This document shows positions 1 through 9,106 of a stretch of 64,000 nucleotides of DNA, piece by piece. The stretch is from WJMT01 sp964456985 (lineage in GTDB: Bacteria > Acidobacteriota > Aminicenantia > Aminicenantales > Aminicenantaceae): positions 62,001 through 126,000 of the forward strand of contig CAYWDH010000003.1 in NCBI GenBank assembly GCA_964456985.1. The letters are read 5' to 3'. The notes under the pieces are model-generated. The model did not search any database, was not told the DNA's origin, and saw only the letters and a list, made by a program, of their open reading frames with translations. Numbering within the stretch: the first letter of the stretch is position 1; each line of letters opens with the position of its first letter. A program made the translations under genes and the position numbers.

Positions 1-959
1 AAATCATAAAAGATGAACATCCGGATATAGTCCATCTCCATAATATCCACTCGCAGATCTCTCCTTCAATCCTAAGCGTATTGAAAAATGAAAACATACC
101 TTGTGTTATGACGCTTCATGACTATAAAATGGTGTGCCCTGTTTATACATTGTTTTTACGAGGAAAAACTTGTGAACGATGCTCCCAAAAAAAATTCTAT
201 CACTGTCTTCTGAACAAATGCACAAAAAATTCTTATATGAAAAGCCTGTTAAACACTCTTGAGATGTATATCCATCATAGCGTCCTGCATATCTATGATC
301 TTGCAGACGCATTTATAAGCCCGAGTCATTTTCTTATTGATAAGTTAGGGAAAATGGGTTTCACGAAGAGCATCTCCTATGTACCCAATCCCATTTTCCC
401 GGATGAATTTAAGTGTTCCTATAATGAGGGAACAAAGACATTGATGTATTTCGGGAGATTGTCCCATGAAAAAGGGCTTCATACATTATTAAAAGCTGTT
501 AAAGGTATCGATGCTGACTGCCAGATCCACGGACAAGGACCGCTGGAACATGAGTTGAAAAAAGTCAAACAAAGGGAACAATTGGATAATGTGACTTTTT
601 ACGGTCATTCCGGGAAAGAGGAAATAATGGAGTTCCTAAGAAGGGCTCTGTTCGTTGTTATGCCTTCTGAATGGTATGAAAACAGTCCTTATACTGTGAT
701 GGAAGCATTTGCTTCAGGCAAACCGGTCATTGGTTCACACATAGGAGGCATTCCTGAATTTGTTATAGAAAAGGAGACTGGATTGACATTTCAGCCAGGA
801 AACGAAGATGAGCTAAGACACCACATTCTCTATTTTCTAAACAACCCGGATAAAGTATTGGAAATGGGCAAAAAGGCAAGAAAACTGGCCGAAGAAAAGT
901 TGAATCCGGCAGCCTTTTATGACAGACTGTTCAGCATCTATGAAAAAGTTGCTCATTAA
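1..959 (+). CDS. Glycosyltransferase family 4 protein, 5'-truncated by the window edge
   Basis: The reading frame is open from base 3 and has no start in the window. The residues before the first possible start (TTG at 81) read HPDIVHLHN, the usual Rossmann-edge motif of a GT4 donor or acceptor domain, so the gene begins left of base 1. It continues with an HDYK motif and a Cys-rich insert (CxxC, then two spaced cysteines) common in this GT4 subgroup. The C-terminal GT-B half has GRLSHEKG and an E-x7-E donor site ending in VMEAFASG. It probably transfers a sugar from a nucleotide-sugar donor in the cytoplasm during surface glycan synthesis; donor and acceptor cannot be told. The stop codon directly abuts the next ATG, so the genes are coupled. 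Confidence 0.88.
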   Translation, partial: IIKDEHPDIVHLHNIHSQISPSILSVLKNENIPCVMTLHDYKMVCPVYTLFLRGKTCERCSQKKFYHCLLNKCTKNSYMKSLLNTLEMYIHHSVLHIYDLADAFISPSHFLIDKLGKMGFTKSISYVPNPIFPDEFKCSYNEGTKTLMYFGRLSHEKGLHTLLKAVKGIDADCQIHGQGPLEHELKKVKQREQLDNVTFYGHSGKEEIMEFLRRALFVVMPSEWYENSPYTVMEAFASGKPVIGSHIGGIPEFVIEKETGLTFQPGNEDELRHHILYFLNNPDKVLEMGKKARKLAEEKLNPAAFYDRLFSIYEKVAH

Positions 960-1934
960 ATGAAAAAGATCGAAGCCTCCATAATCACGACATACAGATG
1001 CATGAACAGGTGTCAGATGTGCTTTATATGGAAGAATCCCACCTCAGAGGAAGAAGAGTTCAAGCCCTCGCTTTTAGAGAAACTCCCAGAACTTTCATTC
1101 TGTAACATAACAGGAGGAGAACCGTTTTTGCGGGAGGATATAGATGAGATCATTGACATATTGAATAGAAAATCCGACAGGATAGTGATATCAACAAACG
1201 GATATCTTACTGACAGGATTCTGTTTGCAGCCAAACATAATAAAAACTTAGGTATACGGATCAGCCTGGAAGGGCTTGCTGAAAAAAATGACATGCTGCG
1301 CGGATTAAAAAACAGCTTTGACCGCGGCCTTCGAACCTTGTTAGAGCTCAAGAGGATGGGATCAAAAGATATCGGCATTGCAGTCACTGTTTCTGATGAA
1401 AACGCTGATGATTTGATAGATCTCTACCTTCTGTCAAAAAAACACAAAGTCGAATTCGCCACGGCAGCGGTTCACAATTCGTATTACTTTCATAAATATG
1501 ACAATAGGATAAATAATAAAAATCAAGTCATAACTCAATTCGAAAAGATCATAAAAGAACAGTTGAAGACCTGGAACATAAAGACATGGTACAGAGCCTA
1601 TTTTAACAAAGGCTTGACAAATTATATTTCAGGAAAGGAGAGGTTGCTCTCATGTACAGCCGGAACAGATATGTTCTTTCTGGATCCATGGGGAGAGGTC
1701 AGGCCTTGTAATGGAATGGAACAAAGTATTTGGATGGCCAGTTTCGGAAACCTGCATGATCTGTCTTTCAATAAAATATGGAATTCCCAAAAAGCAGAAA
1801 AAATAAGGAATTCCGTTAAGAACTGTTCTAAAAATTGCTGGATGATAGGCACAGTGAGCCCGGTTATTAAAAGATTTCCTTTAAAACCGACCCTATGGGT
1901 CATTAAGAACAAATTTTTAAGCTTATTTGGATAA
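960..1934 (+). CDS. Radical SAM protein with SPASM-like C-terminal region
   Basis: A 324-residue protein with CxxxCxxC at C14, C18 and C21, which binds the SAM-cleaving [4Fe-4S] cluster, and a GGEP motif near residue 53. The C-terminal part carries further cysteines in the arrangement C-T-A-G...R-P-C-N-G...C-x3-C, typical of SPASM or twitch domains that hold extra Fe-S clusters, with FGNLHDLSFNKIWNS as the usual closing motif. It starts immediately after the preceding stop and 3 bases separate it from the next gene, so it belongs to the glycan operon. The substrate is unknown; a modification of a glycan, lipid or peptide linked to the cluster is an inference. Confidence 0.85.
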   Translation: MKKIEASIITTYRCMNRCQMCFIWKNPTSEEEEFKPSLLEKLPELSFCNITGGEPFLREDIDEIIDILNRKSDRIVISTNGYLTDRILFAAKHNKNLGIRISLEGLAEKNDMLRGLKNSFDRGLRTLLELKRMGSKDIGIAVTVSDENADDLIDLYLLSKKHKVEFATAAVHNSYYFHKYDNRINNKNQVITQFEKIIKEQLKTWNIKTWYRAYFNKGLTNYISGKERLLSCTAGTDMFFLDPWGEVRPCNGMEQSIWMASFGNLHDLSFNKIWNSQKAEKIRNSVKNCSKNCWMIGTVSPVIKRFPLKPTLWVIKNKFLSLFG

Positions 1935-1937
1935 CTC

Positions 1938-3062
1938 ATGAAAATAGCGTTTATCGGCCAAAAAGGAATTCCAGTGACTTTCGGTGGAGTTGAGTATCAT
2001 GTTGATGAATTAGCCAGAGGATTAACCAGGCTTGGACATGATGTCAGAGTCTATGTAAGGCCTTGGTATACAAAAAAAGAACTCAAAAGCTATAAAGGAG
2101 TGAGGCTCATTCATGTGCCCACAATAAAAACAAAGTACCTGGATGCTTCAATCCATAGTTTTCTCTGTTCCATTCATACTCTGTTTACAGGAGTGGATAT
2201 CATTCATTATCATGCCATAGGACCTTCATTTTTTTCAATAATCCCCTATATCTTTAATAAGAAAATCATATCAACAGTGCACAGACTTGACTGGGATTCA
2301 GAAAAATGGGGGATTTTCTCTAAATTTTTTCTTAAAATCGGAGAGCTGATATCCGTGACTATTCCAAAAAAGACAATTGTCGTCTCAAGGGAACTCAAAG
2401 TTTATTTTAGCAACCATTATCAAAGAAAGACTATTCATATTTCTCACGGGATAACTGTGCCTTTGTTTAAAGAGCCGGATATAATCAAACAAAAATACAA
2501 TCTAAACAAAAGGGAATATATATTATTCATGGGCAGGCTTTCCCCTGAAAAAAGAGTTGACTGGCTCATAAGGTCATTCCTCAAGCTAAATAAAAATAAA
2601 GAATCTTTAAAGGATATAAAACTCGTCATTGCCGGTGGTTCGAGCGCGACAAAAGGCTATATAAGAAAATTAAAAATTCTAAGCAAAAATAATCCGGACA
2701 TTATATTCACAGGATATGTCATAGGAAAAGAAAAAGCAGAGCTATTGGGCTCCGCCCTTATTTTTGTCCTTCCTTCATATTTGGAGGGATCTCCTATTGT
2801 GCTTTTAGAAGCTATGAGTTACGGATTATGCTGTCTAATAAGTGACATTCCTCCGCATAGGGATATAATAACAAATCGAACTAACGGGCTTTTTTTTAAC
2901 TCAAGAGATGCCAATGACCTCACACTTAAGTTAAAATGGCTTCTGTCACAACCTAATGAAATAGAGCTATTCGGAGAAAAAGCAAAAGATAAACTTAGCA
3001 AAAGGCTATCTTGGAATGAGGTCGTGAGAGAGACTGAAAGCCTGTATAAGAGCATTTTATGA
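1938..3062 (+). CDS. Glycosyltransferase family 4 protein
   Basis: A 374-residue complete GT-B enzyme. The N-terminus has IGQKGIPVTFGGVEYHV, a glycine-rich loop typical of GT4 rhamnosyl- or glucosyltransferase-like proteins. The C-terminal half has FMGRLSPEKR and an E-x7-E site in EGSPIVLLEAMSYG. It is expected to be cytoplasmic and to extend a lipid-linked oligosaccharide. It follows the radical SAM gene by 3 bases. The DNA is AT-rich compared with the core genes further right. The specific sugar cannot be inferred from sequence alone. Confidence 0.88.
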   Translation: MKIAFIGQKGIPVTFGGVEYHVDELARGLTRLGHDVRVYVRPWYTKKELKSYKGVRLIHVPTIKTKYLDASIHSFLCSIHTLFTGVDIIHYHAIGPSFFSIIPYIFNKKIISTVHRLDWDSEKWGIFSKFFLKIGELISVTIPKKTIVVSRELKVYFSNHYQRKTIHISHGITVPLFKEPDIIKQKYNLNKREYILFMGRLSPEKRVDWLIRSFLKLNKNKESLKDIKLVIAGGSSATKGYIRKLKILSKNNPDIIFTGYVIGKEKAELLGSALIFVLPSYLEGSPIVLLEAMSYGLCCLISDIPPHRDIITNRTNGLFFNSRDANDLTLKLKWLLSQPNEIELFGEKAKDKLSKRLSWNEVVRETESLYKSIL

Positions 3063-3119
3063 TATTTATAAAAACCGGATTCAAATCAATAACCAAAACA
3101 ATGTTTTTTAAAGGATAAA

Positions 3120-4781
3120 ATGATACGCTCTGAAAAAAAACCAAAGGTCGTTGTTATCGGTTTGGATGGAATAACCTTTAAAATTCTCAACATCCTTTGT
3201 AAAAAAGGAAGATTAAAAAATATCAATCACTTGATAACACAGGGAACTTCAGCAGAGTTAAATTCAACTATTATGCCCAACAGTTATCCAGCCTGGACAT
3301 CATGTATAACTAGCGTTAATCCGGGAAAACATGGCATTTTCTGGTCACTCATAAGGTCATCAGAAGGCGGATATAAATACAAAATTATGAATTCAATGGA
3401 TATAAAAGCCAGGACGATTTGGGAGTATTTAAGCCAATATGGCTATCGGGTAGGGATTGTCAATGTTCCGGTCATATACCCTGCCTATCCTGTAAACGGA
3501 TACCTTATCAGTGGAGCTCTAACGCCGAGTCCCACATCTCCTTATACTTTCCCCCCTGATCTGAAGAAAGAAATAGATGATTTAATACCCGGGTATCGAT
3601 GTGAAATTGATTACGCCAAAATGGACCTTAGAAAATTGTCTGAGGACCTCATTGAGTCTATAAATAATAGAGAAAAACTCATTCTTCATCTTCTTAGATC
3701 AAAAAATCTTGATTTCTTTTTCTGCGTTTTTACGGAAAGTGATCTTGGACAGCATAAGTTCTGGGCAACCATAGATCCTGATCATCCGGACCATAGCAAA
3801 TTTTTTAGAAAGTTTGGGAATTTTGTTTACACTCTCTATGAACGTCTCGATAAGGCTGTCGGTTCTATACTCGAGCAAATTGGCAAAAACACACTTGTTT
3901 TTATTGTTTCCGATCATGGATTCGGGCCCTATTATCAATCTTTTTCCTTAAAAGATTGGCTTGTTGAAAATGATTATCTTTCAATATACGATCCCTGGCT
4001 CAAGAAAAAAATCAAATCATTTTTAAAAAAATCAAATATGAGACATCGTGCGCGATTATTAAGACAATATATTAATTACAATAAGATGCGCTTATTAAGA
4101 AGACAAGATGTGAGGCAGATGCGTAAAAAGGATCTTCTAGACGGAGAACTGTATTTTAGTTCTATTGATTGGGCTAAAACAAGAGCGTACTTCACCCCTG
4201 ATTATGGAATCCGTATAAATTTAAAAGGAAGGGAACCGGGTGGTATTGTAAAGAAAGGAAGAGAAGCGGAAAATTTAATAAGTCAAATCAAAGACAAGCT
4301 GGCTTCCCTTACTTACTCAAATGGATATCCAGTGTTTGAAGCAGTGCTTACCAAAAAAGAAGCTTACTGGGGTCCAAATACTGATAATGCACCTGATTTG
4401 ATCGTACCGATAAACCATGCACAGGCTCCCCCTAAGCCTGAGCCATGGAATTATACTCAAACACATCCTTTTATTAATGGGACTCATACTCCGTTGGGAG
4501 TTTTTATTGCATACGGCAAAGAAATACAAAAAGGAAAAAGACTTGAAAAAGCCAATATAATAGATATCACTTCGACACTGCTTTATATTTATAATATCCC
4601 AAGTCCTAATGATATCGATGGCAAGGTTCTTTTTGATATTTTTGATCAAACACAACATAATATTAGAAATTTAAAACATAAAGGATCCTGTCTTGATAGG
4701 AGTATTCTCTCTATTGAAGAATATGATAAGCAAGAACATCTAATCAAAGAAAGACTTAGAAATTTAGGCTACATTGATTGA
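3120..4781 (+). CDS. Alkaline-phosphatase-superfamily phosphodiesterase (type I phosphodiesterase/nucleotide pyrophosphatase-like)
   Basis: A 553-residue protein. It opens with VVVIGLDGITF, where the Asp is the usual first metal ligand, then MPNSYPAWTSCITSVNPGKHG, which contains the nucleophile region of PF01663-type enzymes (Thr or Ser in the PAWTS stretch). IVSDHGFGPYYQ supplies a downstream Asp-His metal pair and NGTHTPLGVF a late His. No signal peptide is visible, so a cytoplasmic location is likely. It lies 57 bases after a GT4 gene and 8 bases before a radical SAM gene. Homologues sit in exopolysaccharide clusters and may act on nucleotide-sugar or phospholipid phosphoesters; the substrate here is unknown. 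Confidence 0.85.
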   Translation: MIRSEKKPKVVVIGLDGITFKILNILCKKGRLKNINHLITQGTSAELNSTIMPNSYPAWTSCITSVNPGKHGIFWSLIRSSEGGYKYKIMNSMDIKARTIWEYLSQYGYRVGIVNVPVIYPAYPVNGYLISGALTPSPTSPYTFPPDLKKEIDDLIPGYRCEIDYAKMDLRKLSEDLIESINNREKLILHLLRSKNLDFFFCVFTESDLGQHKFWATIDPDHPDHSKFFRKFGNFVYTLYERLDKAVGSILEQIGKNTLVFIVSDHGFGPYYQSFSLKDWLVENDYLSIYDPWLKKKIKSFLKKSNMRHRARLLRQYINYNKMRLLRRQDVRQMRKKDLLDGELYFSSIDWAKTRAYFTPDYGIRINLKGREPGGIVKKGREAENLISQIKDKLASLTYSNGYPVFEAVLTKKEAYWGPNTDNAPDLIVPINHAQAPPKPEPWNYTQTHPFINGTHTPLGVFIAYGKEIQKGKRLEKANIIDITSTLLYIYNIPSPNDIDGKVLFDIFDQTQHNIRNLKHKGSCLDRSILSIEEYDKQEHLIKERLRNLGYID

Positions 4782-4789
4782 TTTAAAAA

Positions 4790-6193
4790 ATGGCTAAAAT
4801 CGTTTTTGCTCAAAAGATTGCTGAAGAATGGTTAGGTGTGATGTATATTTCATCTATGCTAAAACATCACGGCCATCAGTGTGATGTTTATGTCGATTCA
4901 TTGGAAAAAGGCAATATAGTTGAAAAGATACTATCAGAATCCGCTGATGTGATTGCTTTTTCTTGCCTTACAAGCGATTATTACTGGGCACTTGATACTG
5001 CGAAAAAAATAAAAGAAAGATCCGATGCCCTTATTGTCTTCGGTGGGACACACATAACCATAAATCCTGATGATGCTATTATGAATCCCTATATAGATGT
5101 TATCTGTCTGGGGGAAGGAGAGTACCCTGTGCTCGAACTGGCAAATACAATAGACAAAGGGGGAAATATCAGTCATATAAAGAATCTTTGGATAAAAGAT
5201 AAAGGTCGCATTATAAAAAACGATTTAAGGAATCTGATTGAGGATTTAGATTCTCTTCCTCATCCGGATCGAAAGTTATATGCTAAATATCCCTATTTTA
5301 GGAAAAGAGGGAAAAGACCCCTTCATGTCAGCCGAGGCTGTCCTTACAAGTGCAGCTATTGTCATAATGCTAGAAAGCAAATCATATTTAAAAACAAAGG
5401 AAAATATATCAGATGGAGAAGTATCGATAGTGTCATAGAGGAGATTGAGGATATCAGAATTAAATCATTTGTGACAACCCTGCATTTCATTGATGACAGT
5501 TTTGGCATTGATTATAGCTACCTCACAAATCTGATGGAGAGGCTGTCAAAAGGTACAGGAAAACGGCTTAATATCCATGCAAACATGCGCGCTGATAAAT
5601 TAACAGAAAAATTGTGTAAAGCATTTCAATGCTACGGCGTTGATTTCCTCCGCATAAGAATTGCTGTGGAATGCGGAGATGAGAATTATCGCAACAAAGT
5701 GCTTAAAAAAGGAATATCAAATCGAGAACTAATTCAAGCGGCAGAGCTCTTTCACAGATATAAAATTGATTTCATTGTCTATAATATGATCGGTCTTCCG
5801 GGAGAAACATTTGAACAAGCTTTAAAAACATTGAGGCTGAACATCAAATTAAAACCCATTCTAGCCCTCTGCTTTATTTATCAACCATATCCAGGTACTG
5901 GTTTATCTCAATATGCTCTGGAAAATGGATATCTTAATCTTCAGATGCTTGATAAAATGGGAAAACATGGATATGAAGGATTTTTTCATTCCCAAAGTGT
6001 TTTAATTCAGACTGATATAAAAAAAGCAGAGAATATTCAAAAGGTATTCAGTGCGACAGTTAAATTCCCTTTTCTCTTCCCAATTGTAAAATACGCAGTT
6101 AACTACCCATCACTGTCTTTATTTTTTCGGTTATTCTACAAAGTCTATATTCGCTATATCCTCCTTATCAGGCATTTAAAGGACAAATACTGA
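4790..6193 (+). CDS. Cobalamin-dependent radical SAM protein (B12-binding domain plus radical SAM)
   Basis: A 467-residue protein with an N-terminal Rossmann-like B12-binding domain (about residues 1-140, with VFGGTHITINPD and VICLGEGE) and no canonical DxHxxG loop, as in many class B radical SAM enzymes. The radical SAM core begins at RGCPYKCSYC with C184, C188 and C191. A TIM-barrel half with IAVECGDE and NMIGLPGET follows. Such proteins often perform methylations or C-C chemistry. It is the last gene of the plus-strand cluster, 8 bases after the phosphodiesterase. Its product is unknown; modification of a glycan or lipid component is an inference from context. Confidence 0.87.
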   Translation: MAKIVFAQKIAEEWLGVMYISSMLKHHGHQCDVYVDSLEKGNIVEKILSESADVIAFSCLTSDYYWALDTAKKIKERSDALIVFGGTHITINPDDAIMNPYIDVICLGEGEYPVLELANTIDKGGNISHIKNLWIKDKGRIIKNDLRNLIEDLDSLPHPDRKLYAKYPYFRKRGKRPLHVSRGCPYKCSYCHNARKQIIFKNKGKYIRWRSIDSVIEEIEDIRIKSFVTTLHFIDDSFGIDYSYLTNLMERLSKGTGKRLNIHANMRADKLTEKLCKAFQCYGVDFLRIRIAVECGDENYRNKVLKKGISNRELIQAAELFHRYKIDFIVYNMIGLPGETFEQALKTLRLNIKLKPILALCFIYQPYPGTGLSQYALENGYLNLQMLDKMGKHGYEGFFHSQSVLIQTDIKKAENIQKVFSATVKFPFLFPIVKYAVNYPSLSLFFRLFYKVYIRYILLIRHLKDKY

Positions 6194-6229
6194 TCAGATT
6201 GGACACTCCATAGATGACTGATCGCATGA

Positions 6230-6787
6230 TTATTTCTTAAAATAGTTCAGATAGACAAATTTCTCTAAAGACATTCTAGGAGGCCGTTTCCTTTCAGCTC
6301 TTCTCTGCTTATCCGATAGAACCGGATTGATTTTTTGTGTGTGCTTTCCAACATTGATCAGCGTTATGACCTGATAATCCTCCGGTATTCCAAGTATTTT
6401 CCTGGTCTTCCTGGGGCTGAAACCCGCAATAGGGTGAGCAACGAGCCCGAGCTCCGTGGCTCTTAAAATAAGAAATCCCACACTCATACCTAAATCGAAT
6501 TGATGGTATTCCCTATCTCTGATGACACAGTCATCTTCTTTTTTACTGAACACCGCGATGATCATGGATGCAGATCGAGCCCACTCATTTCCTTCGGAGA
6601 GGGCCGAGTGCATTTTCTTCAGCATATCTGGTTTATATACAAAAACAAACCGCCAGGGCTGACTGTTAAAGCATGAGGGAGCGAGTCGGGCGCTTCCTGC
6701 TAAGTCATTGATTATTTTCTTATTTATTTCAACATGCGTTAAAGAACGAAAGGCTCTCCTTTTTTTAATGGCTTGGGAAACATTCAT
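6230..6787 (-). CDS. Nitroreductase-family FMN oxidoreductase
   Basis: A 185-residue protein with the family's N-terminal signature: KKRRAFR, which contacts the FMN phosphate, then LAGSARLAPSCFNSQPWRFVFV. A central GMSVGFLILRATELGLVAHPIAGF and a C-terminal INVGK region complete a short nitroreductase fold. These enzymes use NAD(P)H to reduce nitro groups, quinones or flavins in the cytoplasm. The gene converges on the radical SAM gene to its left and stands alone. The natural substrate is unclear. Confidence 0.85.
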   Translation of the reverse strand: MNVSQAIKKRRAFRSLTHVEINKKIINDLAGSARLAPSCFNSQPWRFVFVYKPDMLKKMHSALSEGNEWARSASMIIAVFSKKEDDCVIRDREYHQFDLGMSVGFLILRATELGLVAHPIAGFSPRKTRKILGIPEDYQVITLINVGKHTQKINPVLSDKQRRAERKRPPRMSLEKFVYLNYFKK

Positions 6788-6985
6788 TTGTCTTCCCTTC
6801 TTTTCATTTCATTCTCCCCTATTTTTTTTTACCAGATCTAAAAAATAAATCCTTCCTTTATACTATAGCAAATAAGACGAATAAGTTAAAAGGTATCTTT
6901 GCTCTCTTTTTCCGTTTTTGTTACTATATATGAAGAGAAAAGTTGTTCAAGCTAAATAAAATATTTCAGTCAAAGGAAAATCAAA

Positions 6986-7465
6986 ATGGATATATTTGAA
7001 TACGCCATGAAGATGGAAAAAGACGGGGAAAAATACTACCGTGAATTATCTGAAAAGGTCAATCATCCCGGTCTTAAAAGCATACTCAACATGCTGGCTG
7101 ATGATGAAGTGAAACACTTCAATATTTTCAAATTCATGTCTCAGAAGGCAAAAACCTCAATGACAGAGACAAAAGTCTTAGAGAAGAGCAAAAATATTTT
7201 TACAGAGATGAGAGGACAAAAAATAGACCCTGACATAGGACAGAAAGACATGTACAAGAAAGCTCAAGGAATCGAGAAGAAAAGCTGGGAATATTATGAG
7301 GCAAAAGCTTCTGAAGTGGATGACCCTGACCAGAAGGACCTGTTTTTAAAGATAGCCGGGGAAGAGAAACGGCATTATTTCCTCCTGGAGAACATCATTA
7401 ATTTTGTTTCAAGACCTGAGACCTGGCTGGAAAATGCTGAGTTCAATCATTTGGATGAGTACTAA
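6986..7465 (+). CDS. Ferritin-like di-iron protein (rubrerythrin-related, no rubredoxin domain)
   Basis: A 159-residue all-helical protein. Metal-binding patterns are visible: Glu in YAMKMEKDGEKYYREL, ExxH in DDEVKHF, a mid-protein EKKSWEYYEAKA and ExxH in GEEKRHYF. This gives the two-helix-pair arrangement of the COG1633 ferritin family. The C-terminal CxxC rubredoxin knuckles of full rubrerythrin are absent. A role in peroxide reduction or iron handling in an anaerobe is likely. The stop lies 8 bases from the convergent LigD-like gene. The upstream 198 bases are AT-rich and hold its promoter, which I cannot place with confidence. Confidence 0.85.
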   Translation: MDIFEYAMKMEKDGEKYYRELSEKVNHPGLKSILNMLADDEVKHFNIFKFMSQKAKTSMTETKVLEKSKNIFTEMRGQKIDPDIGQKDMYKKAQGIEKKSWEYYEAKASEVDDPDQKDLFLKIAGEEKRHYFLLENIINFVSRPETWLENAEFNHLDEY

Positions 7466-7473
7466 TGGACGGG

Positions 7474-7947
7474 TCAGGGCAACTTTTTATCTTTCATCTT
7501 AAAAAAAAGCCAATTCTTGTCTTCAGCATTCTTTGGTTTCAGTTTTATGAGGCAGTACTCTCCCCGAAGCTTATCTCCTGATATTGTAAAAATTCTTTTC
7601 ACCGAAGTTTTTTCCATTGGGACATAAGTGCCTTTATCCCAGATCTCAACCTGACCTGCACCGTACTGCCCTTCCGGAATGGTCCCTTCAAAATCTTCAT
7701 ATCCCAGAGGATGGTCTTCCGTCTGAACCGCAAGCCTTTTGACTCCTTGTTTCAAAGGAGGTTCCTTAGGAACGGCCCAGCTTTTTAAAACACCATCCTC
7801 CTCAATACGCAGATCATAATGAAGATGCGAAGCATCATGACGCTGTATAACATAAACAAGCTCCTTCTTCTTTTTCTTCTCTAAGAGACCGCTGGGCTCT
7901 GTGGTCTTCTTAAAATCCCTTTTCTTAATATATTCTTCGAGATCCAT
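7474..7947 (-). CDS. Stand-alone DNA ligase D 3'-phosphoesterase domain protein
   Basis: About 157 residues matching only the PE domain of LigD. It has RHDASHLHYDLRIEEDG, with the metal-binding His-x5-His-x-D set, then KSWAVPKEP, EDHPLGYEDFEGTIPEGQYGAG and a final LIKLKP. In non-homologous end joining this domain trims 3'-phosphates and ribonucleotides from break ends. I place the start at ATG 7947 because MDLEEYIKKRDF matches the family N-terminus; the frame is open to an upstream ATG at 8004, but that adds an atypical leader. No Ku, ligase or polymerase gene is nearby, so its partner proteins would have to be elsewhere. Confidence 0.87.
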   Translation of the reverse strand: MDLEEYIKKRDFKKTTEPSGLLEKKKKKELVYVIQRHDASHLHYDLRIEEDGVLKSWAVPKEPPLKQGVKRLAVQTEDHPLGYEDFEGTIPEGQYGAGQVEIWDKGTYVPMEKTSVKRIFTISGDKLRGEYCLIKLKPKNAEDKNWLFFKMKDKKLP

Positions 7948-8008
7948 TGTAATGGAACTTATATACCACTCGGAAAAAAGATATTCAACATAAAATAAAT
8001 CCATTACT

Positions 8009-8036
8009 TTGATTTGCTAAACAATGGTAGTATAAT
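8009..8036 (+). promoter_or_regulatory. Probable sigma-70-type promoter for the dihydroorotate-dehydrogenase-like gene
   Basis: TTGATT (8009-8014) and a perfect TATAAT (8031-8036) are separated by 16 bp. The start codon of the next plus-strand gene is at 8115, giving a leader of roughly 70 bases with a good ribosome site (GGGAGA) before the ATG. Confidence 0.5.
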
Positions 8037-8114
8037 TTCATTTCCATCTGAATTTATTCTATTCTATAAAAGGATTTACATTGTCTGTGCAAATACAAGG
8101 AAAGGGAGAACAAA

Positions 8115-9101
8115 ATGCCTGATATTTCAACTTCTTATATGGGTTTAAAGTTGAAAAATCCGATTATTGCTGCCAGCAGCGGATTTACAAATTCTTTATC
8201 AGGGATTCTTAAGTGTGAAGATGCTGGTGTTGGAGCTGTGGTTTTAAAGTCAATTTTTGAAGAACAGCTTATCTCACAAGAAGATGTGTATGATAAATAT
8301 TTCAATATTTATCCTGAAGCTGTAGATTATCTGCGTGAAGGGGGGCTCCTGGAATACGGCCCTCAGAAAATATACCAGATGATCGAAGACGCAAAACAAA
8401 AATCCAACATACCGATCATCGCCAGCATAAACTGCCTGTCTCCCAAATTGTGGCCCTCATTTGCCAAACAGTTCCAGGATGCCGGAGCAGATGGACTGGA
8501 ACTGAATATATATTCCCTGCCGTTGGAGCTTGACAAACCGTGCGCTGAATATGAAAAACAGCACCTGGAAATTCTCAAAAGCATTAAGAGTGCTGTCTCT
8601 ATCCCTGTCTCCATAAAATTGAATCATCAGATAACCTCTGTTCCCTATTTAGCCAGAAAGATGTCTGAAGTTGGATGTGACGGGCTTGTTTTTTTCAACT
8701 GGTTTGTCGAACCTGATATTGATCTAAAAAATCTCACCACAAGGAATATAAAAGGAAAAGGCGAATTTAACCGGACTTTAAGGTGGGTGGCTCTTGTTGC
8801 GGGCAGAATAGACTGTGATATATCCTCTTCAGGAGGAATCATGGATGGAAATGGATTGATAAAACAGATCTTGGCAGGAGCTTCAGCTGTACAGGTTTGT
8901 TCTCTGTTCTATGAAAAAGGATTGGAGACGATCAAAGACATGTTATCTGAACTTAAATCTTGGATGACCGCCCATCAGTATGAATCGATCGAGGACTTCA
9001 AGGGTGAATTAAGCTTCATAAACCAGGAATTAAGCTTTAAAAATATGGGAGAAGCCAAGTCCTATTTTCGTTCTCAGTATTTAAAAACTTACGAAAGCTG
9101 A
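8115..9101 (+). CDS. Dihydroorotate-dehydrogenase-like FMN protein
   Basis: A 328-residue TIM-barrel protein resembling PyrD. It has MGLKLKNPIIAASSGFTNS at the N-terminus, PIIASINC, an LNIY in the place of the usual ELN(I/V)S stretch, PVSIKLN, and an FMN phosphate-binding end with SSSGGIMDGNGLIKQILAGASAVQVCS. It lacks other pyr neighbours. This fits the 'DHOD-like' subgroup often found beside glutamate-synthase-like or PFOR-type genes in anaerobes; its true substrate is uncertain. It ends 5 bases from the convergent glutamate-synthase-like gene. The start has a clear ribosome site. Confidence 0.82.
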   Translation: MPDISTSYMGLKLKNPIIAASSGFTNSLSGILKCEDAGVGAVVLKSIFEEQLISQEDVYDKYFNIYPEAVDYLREGGLLEYGPQKIYQMIEDAKQKSNIPIIASINCLSPKLWPSFAKQFQDAGADGLELNIYSLPLELDKPCAEYEKQHLEILKSIKSAVSIPVSIKLNHQITSVPYLARKMSEVGCDGLVFFNWFVEPDIDLKNLTTRNIKGKGEFNRTLRWVALVAGRIDCDISSSGGIMDGNGLIKQILAGASAVQVCSLFYEKGLETIKDMLSELKSWMTAHQYESIEDFKGELSFINQELSFKNMGEAKSYFRSQYLKTYES

Positions 9102-9106
9102 ACTGA

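Noticed and set aside
81..959. Starting the first glycosyltransferase at TTG 81
   Set aside because: The frame is open to base 3 and encodes the conserved HPDIVHLHN motif before 81, so the gene is truncated by the window edge.
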